In this document: positions 24,980-32,491 of the stretch, in pieces
How the letters are laid out: each line of letters begins with the position of its first letter
How positions within the stretch are numbered: the stretch's first letter is position 1
DNA from: Candidatus Pullichristensenella avicola
Lineage (GTDB): Bacteria > Bacillota > Clostridia > Christensenellales > Aristaeellaceae
Direction of reading: 5' to 3'
Assembly: GCA_018711655.1 (NCBI GenBank)
Contig: DVIA01000037.1
Coordinates: forward strand, 1 to 32,953
DNA length: 32,953 nucleotides
Made by a program: the position numbers and the translations under genes
Notes under the pieces: model-generated
The model's input: the letters and a program-made list of their open reading frames with translations, nothing else
Told to the model about the DNA's origin: nothing
Databases searched by the model: none

Positions 24980-26239
24980 ATGCTGAATCGCCAACGCCAG
25001 TGGATGCGTGAAAAACTGGCGGCCCTGACCAAACAGCTCCGCCTCAATCGCTTCGATCGGAGCCTGATGCGGTATTTCGATTGGCCGCTGTTTCTCAATG
25101 TGCTCGTCATCTCGCTTTTTGGCGTAGTGTGCATTTTTTCCGCGTCCACGACGTCGGTGACCGAAACCCCATCGACGATCATGGAAATGCTCGAAACGCA
25201 GCCCACGGACTATGCGCGGCTGCAATTGATCTGGCTGGGCGTGGGCACGCTGGCCATGATGGCCATCCTCTATTTCGGCTACGACCTCTACGGCCATTAT
25301 GCCAACACCTTCTACATGCTCAACATCGTCCTGCTGCTGGCCGTCCTGACCATGGAGGCCGGGCGCGGCGGCATGACGGCCTTTTTCAGCTGGGGCTCCG
25401 GCTCCGAGCGCACGTTCCAGCCCTCGGAAGTCGGCAAGATCGCCATGATCATTGCCTTTGCCAAGGCGTTTTCGGTGCGCGTCCGGCCCGTGATGACCGT
25501 GCGCGACCTCGTTCCCCTGGTGATCTACATGGGCATTCCGCTGCTTCTGATCATCGCCCAGCCGGACGTGGGCACGGCGCTGGTGTATCTGGCCGTGTTT
25601 TCCATTATGGTGTTCGTTTCCGGCACAAATTACAAGCTGATTCTCGGCGTGCTGGCCTGCGTGGTGGTGCTGATCATTCCGGTGTGGATTTTCATGAACG
25701 CCACCGACAGCTTCCGCCTGATGCGCATTTTGATCTGGCTGGATCCGGAAAGCTACCCCGACGAGGCGCGCCAGGTCATCAACGCCGGAATCGCCGTGGG
25801 GCGCGGCGGCATGTGGGGGCAGGGCGTCGTCTCGCCCGGCAGCTACGCCTCCCTGGGCTATATTTCCGACGACCATACGGACTTTATTTTCGCCGTCTGC
25901 TGCGAAAGCTTCGGCATGGTCGGCGCCTGCGTTTTGATGCTGCTGTATCTGCTTTTGCTGGGGCGGCTGTTTTACCTGGCCCTGCGCGTGCAGGACGCCT
26001 ACGGCTCCTATCTCATTATCGGCGTGGCTTCCATGCTCCTTTTCCACATCGTGGAAAACATCTGCATGGTGGTGGGCATCCTCCCGGTTACGGGCATTCC
26101 GCTGCCGTTTATGAGCTACGGCGGCTCCAACATGATCACCAACATGCTTGGCATCGGGCTGGTAATGAACGTCGTCATGCGCTCGCGCAGCCGCGAGATG
26201 CGCAACCGCGCCATCACCAACCGGGAAATTCGCATTTGA
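24980..26239 (+). CDS. rodA: RodA, SEDS-family peptidoglycan glycosyltransferase (419 aa)
   Basis: Polymerises lipid II into glycan strands with PBP2. Start ATG with AAAGGAG 8 nt upstream. Ten-helix SEDS topology with a ~35-residue cytoplasmic N-terminus; family motifs QPSEVGK, AQPDVGTALVY, the GQGVVSPGSYASLGYISDDHTDFIFAV loop with the conserved catalytic-type Asp D301, and the end motif PLPFMSYGGSNMITNMLGIGL. Placement with mreBCD and PBP2 supports RodA over FtsW. It is the last gene before a strong terminator. Confidence 0.95.
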   Translation: MLNRQRQWMREKLAALTKQLRLNRFDRSLMRYFDWPLFLNVLVISLFGVVCIFSASTTSVTETPSTIMEMLETQPTDYARLQLIWLGVGTLAMMAILYFGYDLYGHYANTFYMLNIVLLLAVLTMEAGRGGMTAFFSWGSGSERTFQPSEVGKIAMIIAFAKAFSVRVRPVMTVRDLVPLVIYMGIPLLLIIAQPDVGTALVYLAVFSIMVFVSGTNYKLILGVLACVVVLIIPVWIFMNATDSFRLMRILIWLDPESYPDEARQVINAGIAVGRGGMWGQGVVSPGSYASLGYISDDHTDFIFAVCCESFGMVGACVLMLLYLLLLGRLFYLALRVQDAYGSYLIIGVASMLLFHIVENICMVVGILPVTGIPLPFMSYGGSNMITNMLGIGLVMNVVMRSRSREMRNRAITNREIRI

Positions 26240-26243
26240 CGGC

Positions 26244-26279
26244 AAAAACCGCCGCGGACAGGGTTCCGCGGCGGTTTTT
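26244..26279. terminator. Intrinsic terminator after rodA, bidirectional
   Basis: Perfect inverted repeat of 15 bp: AAAAACCGCCGCGGA (26244-26258), 6-nt loop, TCCGCGGCGGTTTTT (26265-26279). Plus strand ends in TTTTT, five bases after the rodA stop codon; the reverse strand also ends in a T-run. It closes the maf-mre-rodA operon. Confidence 0.95.
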
Positions 26280-26317
26280 ACTTTGTGCCAATAAACGGCA
26301 AAATTTGTGGCGAAAGC

Positions 26318-26346
26318 TTGACTTAAGACGAAATTTGCAGTAAAAT
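26318..26346 (+). promoter_or_regulatory. Sigma-A promoter of the YbjN-like gene pair
   Basis: -35 TTGACT (26318-26323), 17-bp spacer, -10 TAAAAT (26341-26346), 34 bp before the first start codon. The region is AT-rich compared with its surroundings. It may serve both paralogous genes. Confidence 0.8.
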
Positions 26347-26380
26347 GGGTGTACAATCATAAAAAACGGAGGGGAAGTCA

Positions 26381-26902
26381 ATGAAGAGGATTGCCGCGGT
26401 TTTGGCGGCGCTTGTCGCCCTGTTGGCGCTGTGTCCCGTCGCCATGGCGGAGGACGTCATTTCGATAGAGGACGTCTACGACTATGCCGACGACTGGAGC
26501 GACAACGATGTTTACTATTTGGAGGATGACGAGTATGTCGTCGTGGATTTGACGCGCGATCCCGAACACAGCGTCTACCTGGTTTTCCGCCTGGAGGGCA
26601 CGAACGACCATATCCTCGCGGCGAGGCTGCTTACGGATGTGGATTACCACTACAGCAGCGAAGAAGAGCGCAGCCAGGCCATCGCGCTGGCGAACCAGTG
26701 GAATTACGAGCATCGTTATCCCAAGGCGTATATTGATCCCAACGACGGCCAATATATGGCGGACGGCCATCTGTTCTGCATTGATCCCACCGAAGGCATG
26801 GTGCGTGAATTTGTCGAGGATCAGATTTACGGTACCGAACAGATGCTGCAGTTTTTCGCCGATAGCGGCGTAAGCGCGTTTGCGCCTTACGCGGAGGACT
26901 AG
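26381..26902 (+). CDS. Secreted YbjN-like domain protein, copy 1 (173 aa)
   Basis: Start ATG preceded by GGAGGGG. N-terminal signal peptide (MKRIAAVLAALVALLALCPVAMA, cleavage near residue 23), so exported. The mature part is acidic and contains a segment (residues ~100-160: NQWNYEHRYPKAYIDPNDGQ, YMADGHLFCIDPTEGMVREF) that fits the YbjN fold pattern, in which a helix ending N-x-W-N is followed by two strands and a long helix. YbjN-like domains resemble type III secretion chaperones and are thought to bind proteins; secreted stand-alone versions are poorly described. One Cys in the mature part. The next gene is a paralog of exactly the same length. Family assignment is by pattern, not by search. 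Confidence 0.8.
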   Translation: MKRIAAVLAALVALLALCPVAMAEDVISIEDVYDYADDWSDNDVYYLEDDEYVVVDLTRDPEHSVYLVFRLEGTNDHILAARLLTDVDYHYSSEEERSQAIALANQWNYEHRYPKAYIDPNDGQYMADGHLFCIDPTEGMVREFVEDQIYGTEQMLQFFADSGVSAFAPYAED

Positions 26903-26952
26903 CCCCTGTCCGTTGAAGGCTGCCGTGGAGGGCAGACCGAACGCGAAAACTG

Positions 26953-26971
26953 CGCGGCGGGCGCCGCCGCG
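26953..26971. repeat. GC hairpin between the two YbjN-like genes
   Basis: CGCGGCGG, 3-nt loop, CCGCCGCG: an 8-bp perfect stem, about 50 bp past the first gene and 33 bp before the second. No T-run follows, so it is more likely a transcript-stability or attenuation element than a full terminator. Confidence 0.5.
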
Positions 26972-27003
26972 AATGAATTCTACAAATGAGTGGAGGGAAA
27001 ACG

Positions 27004-27525
27004 ATGAAGCGTTTTATGGCCGCGCTGGCCGTGGTTGCGATGCTGGCGCTTGTCCCGGCCGCGCTTGCGGCGTCGGACGATGTTTCTCTGGACGATGTGT
27101 TCGATTATGCCAGGGATTATACGGATATGGACGTGCATCGCATTGAAGACGAGGACCTCGATTGTGTCATCGTCGATCTGTCGCCGGACAGCGACCACTA
27201 TGTATGGCTGGTCTATCAACTGTCGGGGACCCAGCGGAACATACTCGGCGCAGTGCTCTATTCTGATATAGAATACTATTGTGCCGCCGAGGACGAGCGC
27301 GACGAGGCCAATGCGCTGACGAACCAGTGGAATTACGATCATCGCTACCCGACGGCCTATGTCGATCCTACCGACGGCCAGTACATGGCGGATGCGTACC
27401 TTTTCTGCGTCGATCCCAGCGAGGGCATGGTGCGAGAATTTGTCGAAAATCAGATTTTCGGTTCCCAGCAGCTTTTGCAGTTCCTCGGCGAAAGCGGCGT
27501 GCCCCAGTACGCGCCTTACGCATAA
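27004..27525 (+). CDS. Secreted YbjN-like domain protein, copy 2 (173 aa)
   Basis: Start chosen at ATG 27004, 6 nt after GGAGGG; an ATG 18 nt upstream includes that site and is less likely. Signal peptide MKRFMAALAVVAMLALVPAALA. It is the same length as copy 1 and clearly its paralog: both share NQWNY-x-HRYP-x-AY, DP-x-DGQYMAD, the single Cys in LFC, and EGMVREFVE-x-QI. The N-terminal third is more diverged. The acidic, Asp-rich mature protein is probably extracellular. It arose by tandem duplication and presumably has the same type of function, possibly with a different partner. No function can be assigned. Confidence 0.8.
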   Translation: MKRFMAALAVVAMLALVPAALAASDDVSLDDVFDYARDYTDMDVHRIEDEDLDCVIVDLSPDSDHYVWLVYQLSGTQRNILGAVLYSDIEYYCAAEDERDEANALTNQWNYDHRYPTAYVDPTDGQYMADAYLFCVDPSEGMVREFVENQIFGSQQLLQFLGESGVPQYAPYA

Positions 27526-27796
27526 TCGCGGCAAAAGCGCCGGCTGGCAAAAACGCCCTCCGCATGGGGGGCGCTTGCCATGACCGTGAAGGATTCGCCG
27601 CACGCAAATGCCCCGCGAAAATTGCTTCGCGGGGCCGATTTGTTTTGCAGACGCCCGGGAACGACGCGGACGCGGCATTCCCCGCGCCAAACAACGCAGG
27701 GTGCGCCGGAGGCGAAGCGTATGTGCTTCTATGCGTATGCGCGCGGCGCATCCCGCGGCGATGCCGTTCGCGGATTTCACAGAGGCCCCGCAAAAA
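27526..27796. other. Intergenic region between the YbjN pair and the thrS-associated repeats
   Basis: No gene is supported in these 271 bases. They hold a minus-strand terminator-like hairpin (27549-27573, listed separately) and a second hairpin, CCCCGCGAA / TTCGCGGGG at 27611-27634, that is a diverged version of the hairpin in the neighbouring tandem units. The rest is GC-rich sequence with no signal I can name. Confidence 0.5.
27549..27573 (-). terminator. Minus-strand intrinsic terminator
   Basis: Stem CGCCCTCC (27554-27561) with GGGGGGCG (27566-27573), one G-U pair, 4-nt loop GCAT; on the minus strand five T residues follow. It lies 0.7 kb beyond thrS and past the tandem units, so it would stop transcripts that read through them. 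It may also end plus-strand transcription from the YbjN pair, though without a T-run. Confidence 0.6.
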
Positions 27797-28268
27797 CGGC
27801 GCGCTAGAAGATGGCGCGGGCGGGGTTCTGCGCACTACGCGCGCCGTGGGAACGCCTCCACGCATCTCCCAAGACAAGCGCTTTTGCGCAAAATGAACGG
27901 AGATCGCCGCATGCAAACGCCCCGCGAAGGCTGCTTCGCGGGGCGATGTTGCCGGCGCGCTGGAAAATGGCGCGGTCGGGGGTTCTGCGCACTGCGCGCG
28001 CCGTGGGAACGCCGCCACGCGCCCGAAAGGCGGGGGATTCGCTGAATGAACGGCGATCGCCGCATGCAAACGCCCCGCGAAGGCTGCTTCGCGGGGCGAT
28101 GTTGCCAGCACGCTGGAAAATGGCGCGGACGGGGTTCTGCGCACTACGCGCGCCGTGGGAACGCCTCCACGCATCTCCCAAGACAAGCGTTTTTGCGCAA
28201 AATGAACGGCGATCGCCGCACGCAAACGCCCCGCGAAGGCTGCTTCGCGGGGCGATGTTGCCGGCGCG
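27797..28268 (-). repeat. Three tandem units (156, 153, 156 bp) duplicating the thrS 3' end and hairpin
   Basis: Each unit begins, in thrS orientation, with a copy of the hairpin region and ends with a copy of the last codons of thrS. Plus-strand anchors: CGGCGCGCTAG at 27797, CGGCGCGCTGG at 27953, CAGCACGCTGG at 28106, and the true thrS end CGGCGCGCTAG at 28262. Spacings are 156, 153 and 156, all multiples of three. Every unit contains a strong hairpin CGCCCCGCGAAG / CTTCGCGGGGCG with loop GCTG on the plus strand (near 27918, 28071 and 28227). The outer units are nearly alike, the middle one has diverged over about 35 bases. The hairpin closest to thrS, followed by GTTTGC on the minus strand, may serve as a weak terminator. 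Confidence 0.88.
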
Positions 28269-30167
28269 CTAGAAGATGGCGCGGGTGCGGATTTCCTCGC
28301 GCATGCGCGCGAGCAGCGCGTCCACCGTCATCGTTCCGGCGTCGCCCTGGCCGCGTACGCGCACAGCGACGGTGCCCTCGGCGGCCTCCTTGTCGCCGAG
28401 CACCAGCATGTAGGGGATTTTCATCATCTGCGCCTCGCGGATCTTAAAGCCGATTTTTTCGTTGCGCAGGTCGATCTCCGTGCGGATGCCGGCCTCTTCC
28501 AGGGCATTTTGCACCTTTCGCGCGGCTTCGTCGGCGCGGTCGGTGATGGTCATGATTCTTGCCTGTACGGGGGCCAGCCACAGCGGGAAAGCGCCGGCAA
28601 AGTGCTCGGTAAGGATGCCGATGAAACGCTCGATGGAACCGAAAACCACGCGGTGGATCATCACCGGGCGGTGCTTTTCGCCGTCTGCGCCGGTGTAGGT
28701 GAGGTCGAAGCGCTCGGGCAGGTTCATATCCAGCTGGATGGTGCCGCACTGCCAGGTGCGGCCGATGGAATCCTCAAGGTGGAAGTCGATCTTCGGGCCA
28801 TAGAAAGCGCCGTCGCCTTCGTTGATCACATAATCCACGCCCAGGTCGTCCAGCGCGCCCTGCAGGCCGTCGGTGGCCTGCGCCCACATTTCATCCGTGC
28901 CGATGGAATTCTCCGGACGGGTGGACAGTTCTACATGGTATTTGAAGCCGAACACCGAATAGACCTCGTTGATGAGGTTGTACACGCCCTTGATCTCATC
29001 GCGGATCTGCTCCGGCGTCATGAAGATATGGGCGTCGTCCTGCGTGAAGCAGCGCACGCGCATCAGCCCGTGCAGCGCGCCGGAAAGCTCGTGGCGATGC
29101 ACAAGCCCCAACTCGCCCGAACGGATGGGCAGATCGCGGTAGCTCCACATGCGGCGCTTGTAGACGAGGATGCCGCCGGGGCAGTTCATCGGCTTGATGG
29201 CGAAGTCCTCGTCGTCGATCTTGGTGGTGTACATGTTCTCCTGATAGTGATCCCAGTGGCCGGACTGCTCCCAGAGCTTGCGGCTGAGGATCATCGGCGT
29301 CTTGATCTCCTCGTAGCCTGCCTTGCGGTGGATTTCGCGCCAGTAATCCTCCAACAGGTTGCGCAAGACCATGCCCTTGGGGAAGAAGAAGGGGAAGCCC
29401 GGGCCTTCGTCAAAAATGTCGAACAGATCGAGCTGCCGGCCCAATTTGCGATGGTCGCGCTTCTTGGCTTCCTCCAGGCGCTGCACATAGGCGTCCAGAT
29501 CCTCGCGGCTGGTGAAGGCGGTGCCGTAGATGCGCTGGAGCATCTTGTTTTTTTCATTGCCGCGCCAGTAAGCGCCGGCGATGGACATCAACTTGAAGGC
29601 CTTGATGCGCCCGGTGGAGGGCAGGTGGGGGCCGGCGCACAGGTCGGTGAACCCCTCCTGTTTATAGAAGGAAATGACGCTGTCCTCGGGCAGGTCGTTG
29701 ATCAGTTCCACCTTGTACGGCTCGTCCTTCATAAACTCCAGGGCCTCCGCGCGGGGCAATTCGAAGCGCTCCAATTTGGAGTTTTTCTTGATGATGCGGC
29801 TCATTTCCTTTTCCACGTCCTTGAGAAATTCGGGCGTGAAGGGTTCCTCCACATCAAAGTCATAGTAAAAGCCGTTGTCAATGGCCGGCCCGATGGCCAG
29901 CTTGGCCTCGGGGCGCAGCGCTTTGACCGCCTGCGCCAGCACATGGCTGGCGGTGTGGCGCAGCGTCCAGCGGCCGTCGGGATCGTCGAAGGTGAGGATT
30001 TCCACCTCGCCGTCGCCCGGCAGCGGCTCCATCAGCGAGATCAGATTGCCGTTGTGCCGCGCCGCCAGCGCGTTCTTTTTAACGTCCTTGGGCAGCTTTT
30101 CCAGCACGTCCAGCGCGCTTGCGCCCTCGGCAAATTCCATTTCCTGACCGTTTATGACCAGCTTCAT
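28269..30167 (-). CDS. thrS: Threonyl-tRNA synthetase (632 aa)
   Basis: Charges tRNA-Thr with threonine in the cytosol. Start at 30167 with GGGAGGT upstream; 632 aa is normal. Domains in order: TGS (1-61), editing domain with H71-x-x-x-H75 and C177/H181 (the four zinc/editing residues), catalytic class II core with FAIKPMNCPGG, HRHELSGALHGLMRVR, QDDAHIF and the motif 3 region GSIERFIGILTEH, and the anticodon-binding domain (about 535-632). Expression is controlled by a T-box leader. The gene ends in an amber codon (TAG) after R-T-R-A-I-F, and this 3' end is repeated three times downstream. Confidence 0.97.
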   Translation of the reverse strand: MKLVINGQEMEFAEGASALDVLEKLPKDVKKNALAARHNGNLISLMEPLPGDGEVEILTFDDPDGRWTLRHTASHVLAQAVKALRPEAKLAIGPAIDNGFYYDFDVEEPFTPEFLKDVEKEMSRIIKKNSKLERFELPRAEALEFMKDEPYKVELINDLPEDSVISFYKQEGFTDLCAGPHLPSTGRIKAFKLMSIAGAYWRGNEKNKMLQRIYGTAFTSREDLDAYVQRLEEAKKRDHRKLGRQLDLFDIFDEGPGFPFFFPKGMVLRNLLEDYWREIHRKAGYEEIKTPMILSRKLWEQSGHWDHYQENMYTTKIDDEDFAIKPMNCPGGILVYKRRMWSYRDLPIRSGELGLVHRHELSGALHGLMRVRCFTQDDAHIFMTPEQIRDEIKGVYNLINEVYSVFGFKYHVELSTRPENSIGTDEMWAQATDGLQGALDDLGVDYVINEGDGAFYGPKIDFHLEDSIGRTWQCGTIQLDMNLPERFDLTYTGADGEKHRPVMIHRVVFGSIERFIGILTEHFAGAFPLWLAPVQARIMTITDRADEAARKVQNALEEAGIRTEIDLRNEKIGFKIREAQMMKIPYMLVLGDKEAAEGTVAVRVRGQGDAGTMTVDALLARMREEIRTRAIF

Positions 30168-30180
30168 TTTTCTACCTCCC

Positions 30181-30395
30181 AAAAAACTAGGCCCGTCCCG
30201 CGAAGGGACGAGCCGAAAGCCCGTGGTTCCACCCAACTTGTGTCTTGCCGGGGCTGTATCGCGCCCCGCGCGCCGCCAGTCGGTGGGTGGTAAGCCGTCC
30301 GCGTGGGCGAAGCGCGCTTGCAGCCGGTGGCGCGCCCTCTCTGCCGCTTCGTTTGAACAGCCCGTGTCCCCGTCATTCCGACGGTATTTCTTAAA
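30181..30395 (-). promoter_or_regulatory. T-box riboswitch leader of thrS
   Basis: In thrS orientation the leader contains the T-box core TGGGTGGAACCACGGGC (30235-30219), then a terminator: stem GCTCGTCCC / GGGACGGGC (30213-30205 and 30199-30191, one G-U pair), 5-nt loop and six T residues (30186-30181), just before the ribosome binding site. Uncharged tRNA-Thr should stabilise the antiterminator. Upstream, GGGGACACG and AGAGAG blocks match the conserved parts of T-box stem I, and TTACCA near 30293-30288 offers ACC (Thr) as the specifier triplet, at 30291-30289. The core and terminator are seen directly; the specifier position is inferred. Confidence 0.9.
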
Positions 30396-30398
30396 CTC

Positions 30399-30427
30399 AG
30401 TATAGTTTGCGCGCCGGCGACTGTCAA
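30399..30427 (-). promoter_or_regulatory. Sigma-A promoter of thrS
   Basis: Minus strand: consensus -35 TTGACA (30427-30422), 17-bp spacer, -10 TATACT (30404-30399). Transcription would start near 30392, placing the whole T-box within the leader of about 225 nt. Confidence 0.9.
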
Positions 30428-30904
30428 GCATTGGCGCAAGATTTAACGTTTGGCCGCCCAAACGCGCAAACCTTGAAAAATGTAAGGCGGACGGCGAAAA
30501 TACAAGGTGAAGTTATGGCGCCGCCGCCGTTTGCGCGGTATACGGTTTATGTCCTCACGCGAAGGGACTGCGGCGCATTCCGGGAGCGCCATATCCGCGC
30601 GCCGATGCGCAAAAGCTGAGCCAGGACAGCGCCGGGTATTTGCCGCCCATATGGCAAAGGAAGCCCGCAAAGCGGCCGCCGAGTTGCGAGGGCTGTGAGG
30701 AGGCGAGCCCCGGCGCGAAGGCCCCGTCGGCTGAAGGCCGCGCAGGGCGGGCGATTTCAACAGGCGCCGCCAGGCAAAGCGCCGTCAGCGCATGCCGCCC
30801 CTCGCGCCGCATGCCGCGATTCCGCTTCTGGCGCGTCGCCAGACGCAGCAGCGCCCGCGGCGCCCGCCCTGGCGGCAAGCGGGAAAAGCGGACGCCGGAT
30901 CGCT
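30428..30904. other. Non-coding stretch between thrS promoter and the XRE gene
   Basis: 477 bases without a supported gene. Open frames on both strands give Arg/Ala-rich translations with no ribosome binding site. No tandem repeat, tRNA or consensus promoter is evident. A short GCCGCC / GGCGGGC pairing near 30860-30885 could fold on the minus strand after the XRE gene, but has no T-run. Confidence 0.5.
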
Positions 30905-31123
30905 TCAGGCGTTATGGGCGTCGCCCCGATATTCAAGGATATCGCCCGGCTGGCAGTCGAGGGCCTTGCAGATGGCGTTGAGCGTCGTAAAGCGCATCGC
31001 GCGCGCTTTGCCGGTTTTGAGAATGGACAGGTTGGCCATGGTGACGCCCACGCGTTCGGAAAGCTCCGTCAGGCTCATCTTGCGCCTGGCGAGCATGACG
31101 TCCAGGTTGACGATAATCGCCAT
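30905..31123 (-). CDS. XRE-family (Cro/CI-type) small transcription regulator, YozG-like (72 aa)
   Basis: Start preceded by TAGGAGG; 10 bp after the DUF2975 gene stop. The whole protein is one helix-turn-helix domain: IVNLDVMLARRKMSLTELSERVGVTMANLSILKTGKARAMRF, then the capping helix TLNAICKALDCQPGDILEY. This matches the short YozG-like regulators that accompany DUF2975 membrane proteins. It probably binds DNA as a dimer and may regulate its own operon. No second domain or ligand pocket. Confidence 0.92.
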   Translation of the reverse strand: MAIIVNLDVMLARRKMSLTELSERVGVTMANLSILKTGKARAMRFTTLNAICKALDCQPGDILEYRGDAHNA

Positions 31124-31133
31124 TTTGCGCCTC

Positions 31134-31610
31134 CTAAACCGTCAGGTCGTTTTCAGTCTGGATGGCCGCCGCCCGCCGCACCAGCAGCGAAAGCGCGTTG
31201 GAAAGCAGCGCGACCAGCGCGCAGGCTGCGGCAAAGCCCAGCATGGCGATGAGCAGCATGGGCAGACCCATGCCCAGCAGGCACAGCGCCGCCACGCCCA
31301 CCGCCAGCAGCGCCGCCATTGTCACCGCCAGCGTGCAGATGCGAAAGAGCGAGCGCGCGTTCTTTTGCGAAAAGGAGTTGTCGCGCCCGATCTCCACGCA
31401 GATCTTCCAGAATTCCCACAGCCCGGCAAAGCCGGGTACGAGCACCGCCCAGCCGTAGATGAGACAGGGCCAGTACCACTTTTGATACGCGGGAAATTCT
31501 TCCAGCAAAGCTGAGGCCAGCATTGGCAGAAACACGAAGGCCGCCAGTAGGCCGATAAGCGCCGCCGCCAGCGCGGCCAATTTCATACCTCGTTCGGGGT
31601 GTTTGTTCAT
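31134..31610 (-). CDS. DUF2975 family membrane protein (158 aa)
   Basis: Start with AGGAGGG upstream. Four hydrophobic helices (about 9-32, 46-66, 88-114, 117-140) with the loop FWKICVEIGRDNSFSQKNARSLFRI between helices 2 and 3, the most conserved part of DUF2975 (GNSFS-x-x-NA pattern). Function is unknown; the family is regularly followed by a small XRE regulator, as here and in the Bacillus yoaS-yozG pair. The pairing suggests a membrane sensor or a protein controlling the regulator, which is inference. Confidence 0.9.
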   Translation of the reverse strand: MNKHPERGMKLAALAAALIGLLAAFVFLPMLASALLEEFPAYQKWYWPCLIYGWAVLVPGFAGLWEFWKICVEIGRDNSFSQKNARSLFRICTLAVTMAALLAVGVAALCLLGMGLPMLLIAMLGFAAACALVALLSNALSLLVRRAAAIQTENDLTV

Positions 31611-31631
31611 ACCAATCCCTCCTTGGCGAAA

Positions 31632-31660
31632 ATTATAACATCGAATGAAACGAATGTCAA
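31632..31660 (-). promoter_or_regulatory. Perfect consensus sigma-A promoter of the DUF2975-XRE operon with internal direct repeat
   Basis: Minus strand: -35 TTGACA (31660-31655), 17-bp spacer, -10 TATAAT (31637-31632), both exact. The spacer contains a direct repeat (plus strand CGAATG at 31642 and 31651, 9 bp apart) flanked by ACAT/ATGT, a possible operator for the XRE regulator. Confidence 0.88.
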
Positions 31661-31683
31661 TATAAAATTATTGAAAAACGATA

Positions 31684-31714
31684 TTCAAAGATGCGGGAAA
31701 TGTGCTATTATAAT
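31684..31714 (+). promoter_or_regulatory. Probable promoter of the SDR gene
   Basis: AT-rich TATTATAATATAC around 31706-31718 offers TATTAT with an upstream TGC (extended -10, 31706-31711) or TATAAT (31709-31714). The -35 region TTCAAA (31684-31689) is weak. It is divergent from the DUF2975 promoter, and the two -35 regions are about 25 bp apart. Confidence 0.55.
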
Positions 31715-31764
31715 ATACAAGTGATCCTTGGGCGCGAACGCCCAGAGAGGAAGCGTGAAACGCG

Positions 31765-32469
31765 ATGCTTACAGGAAAAACAGCGCTGGTAACCGGCGCG
31801 GGCGGCGGCATTGGCCGCGAGATCGCCGCGCGATTGAAGGCGGCGGGGGCGAATGTAGCCATTTGCGGCCGCGATGCCCAGAAGCTGCGCCGCGCGGCGG
31901 AGACAGTCGGCGGCGCGCTGACGCTGCCGGGCGACCTTCTGGATGTGGAATACGCGCAAAGTTGCGTAGACAGGACGGTGGAGGCCTTCGGCGGACTGGA
32001 CATACTGGTCAACAACGCCGGGATTACGCTGGCCAAGCCGTTTGAGGAAACGACGCTGGAAGAGTTCGAACGCGTGATGAACACCAACGTGCGCGCGCCG
32101 TTCGTGCTCTCGCGGCGGGCATTGCCGCACCTTCGCCGGACGCGAGGGCGCGTCATCAACATCGCTTCGGTGGTGGCGCACAAGGGCTATCCGCTGCAGA
32201 GCGTCTACGCCGCCTCCAAACACGCCCTGCTCGGGCTTTCCAAGTCGCTGGCCAATGAAGTGTATCAGGACGGCGTGCGCGTGCATGTGATCAGCCCCGG
32301 CGGCGTCTATACGGACATGGTCAGGCTTTCCCGCCCCGATCTTTCGCCGGATGGGCTGATTGTCGCCGGAGAGGTCGCCGACGCGGTGATGTTCCTCTTG
32401 TCGCTGGACAAAAATGCCGTCGTAGACGAGATTTGCCTGCACCGGCAGGGCAAGGCGCCGTTTGCCTGA
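31765..32469 (+). CDS. Short-chain dehydrogenase/reductase, FabG-like (234 aa)
   Basis: NAD(P)-dependent oxidoreductase of the classical SDR family. Start ATG 31765; AGAGGAAG lies about 13-15 nt upstream, a little far, but the Rossmann motif begins immediately so no later start is possible. Motifs: TGAGGGIG (10-17), NNAG (83-86), catalytic N108, S135, Y148 and K152 (SVYAASK), and the SPGG-x-x-T-D loop. After this loop the protein is shorter than usual FabG and ends without the typical GG-x-x-DGG segment (VDEICLHRQGKAPFA instead). Substrate unknown. Cofactor: R36 after strand 2 (ICGRD) suggests NADP(H), tentatively. Confidence 0.92.
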   Translation: MLTGKTALVTGAGGGIGREIAARLKAAGANVAICGRDAQKLRRAAETVGGALTLPGDLLDVEYAQSCVDRTVEAFGGLDILVNNAGITLAKPFEETTLEEFERVMNTNVRAPFVLSRRALPHLRRTRGRVINIASVVAHKGYPLQSVYAASKHALLGLSKSLANEVYQDGVRVHVISPGGVYTDMVRLSRPDLSPDGLIVAGEVADAVMFLLSLDKNAVVDEICLHRQGKAPFA

Positions 32470-32491
32470 ATAACGCCGCGCACAAAATTTT

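Noticed and set aside
24980..26239. FtsW instead of RodA
   Set aside because: Both are SEDS proteins, but the position directly after mreBCD and an elongation-type PBP2 favours RodA.
22400..26356. 1318-codon minus-strand open frame opposite PBP2 and rodA
   Set aside because: It is a codon-shadow of the two real genes: His/Val/Asp-rich, with no motifs and no start signals.
27804..28181. Independent 125-aa minus-strand gene within the thrS-side repeats
   Set aside because: Its ATG is overlapped by the only possible ribosome binding site and it consists wholly of repeat units. It is discussed instead as a frame continuous with thrS.
30905..31610. Toxin-antitoxin module
   Set aside because: The membrane protein matches DUF2975 and the regulator its usual YozG-like partner. 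The membrane protein comes first and has no toxin-like feature, so there is no basis for a toxin call.
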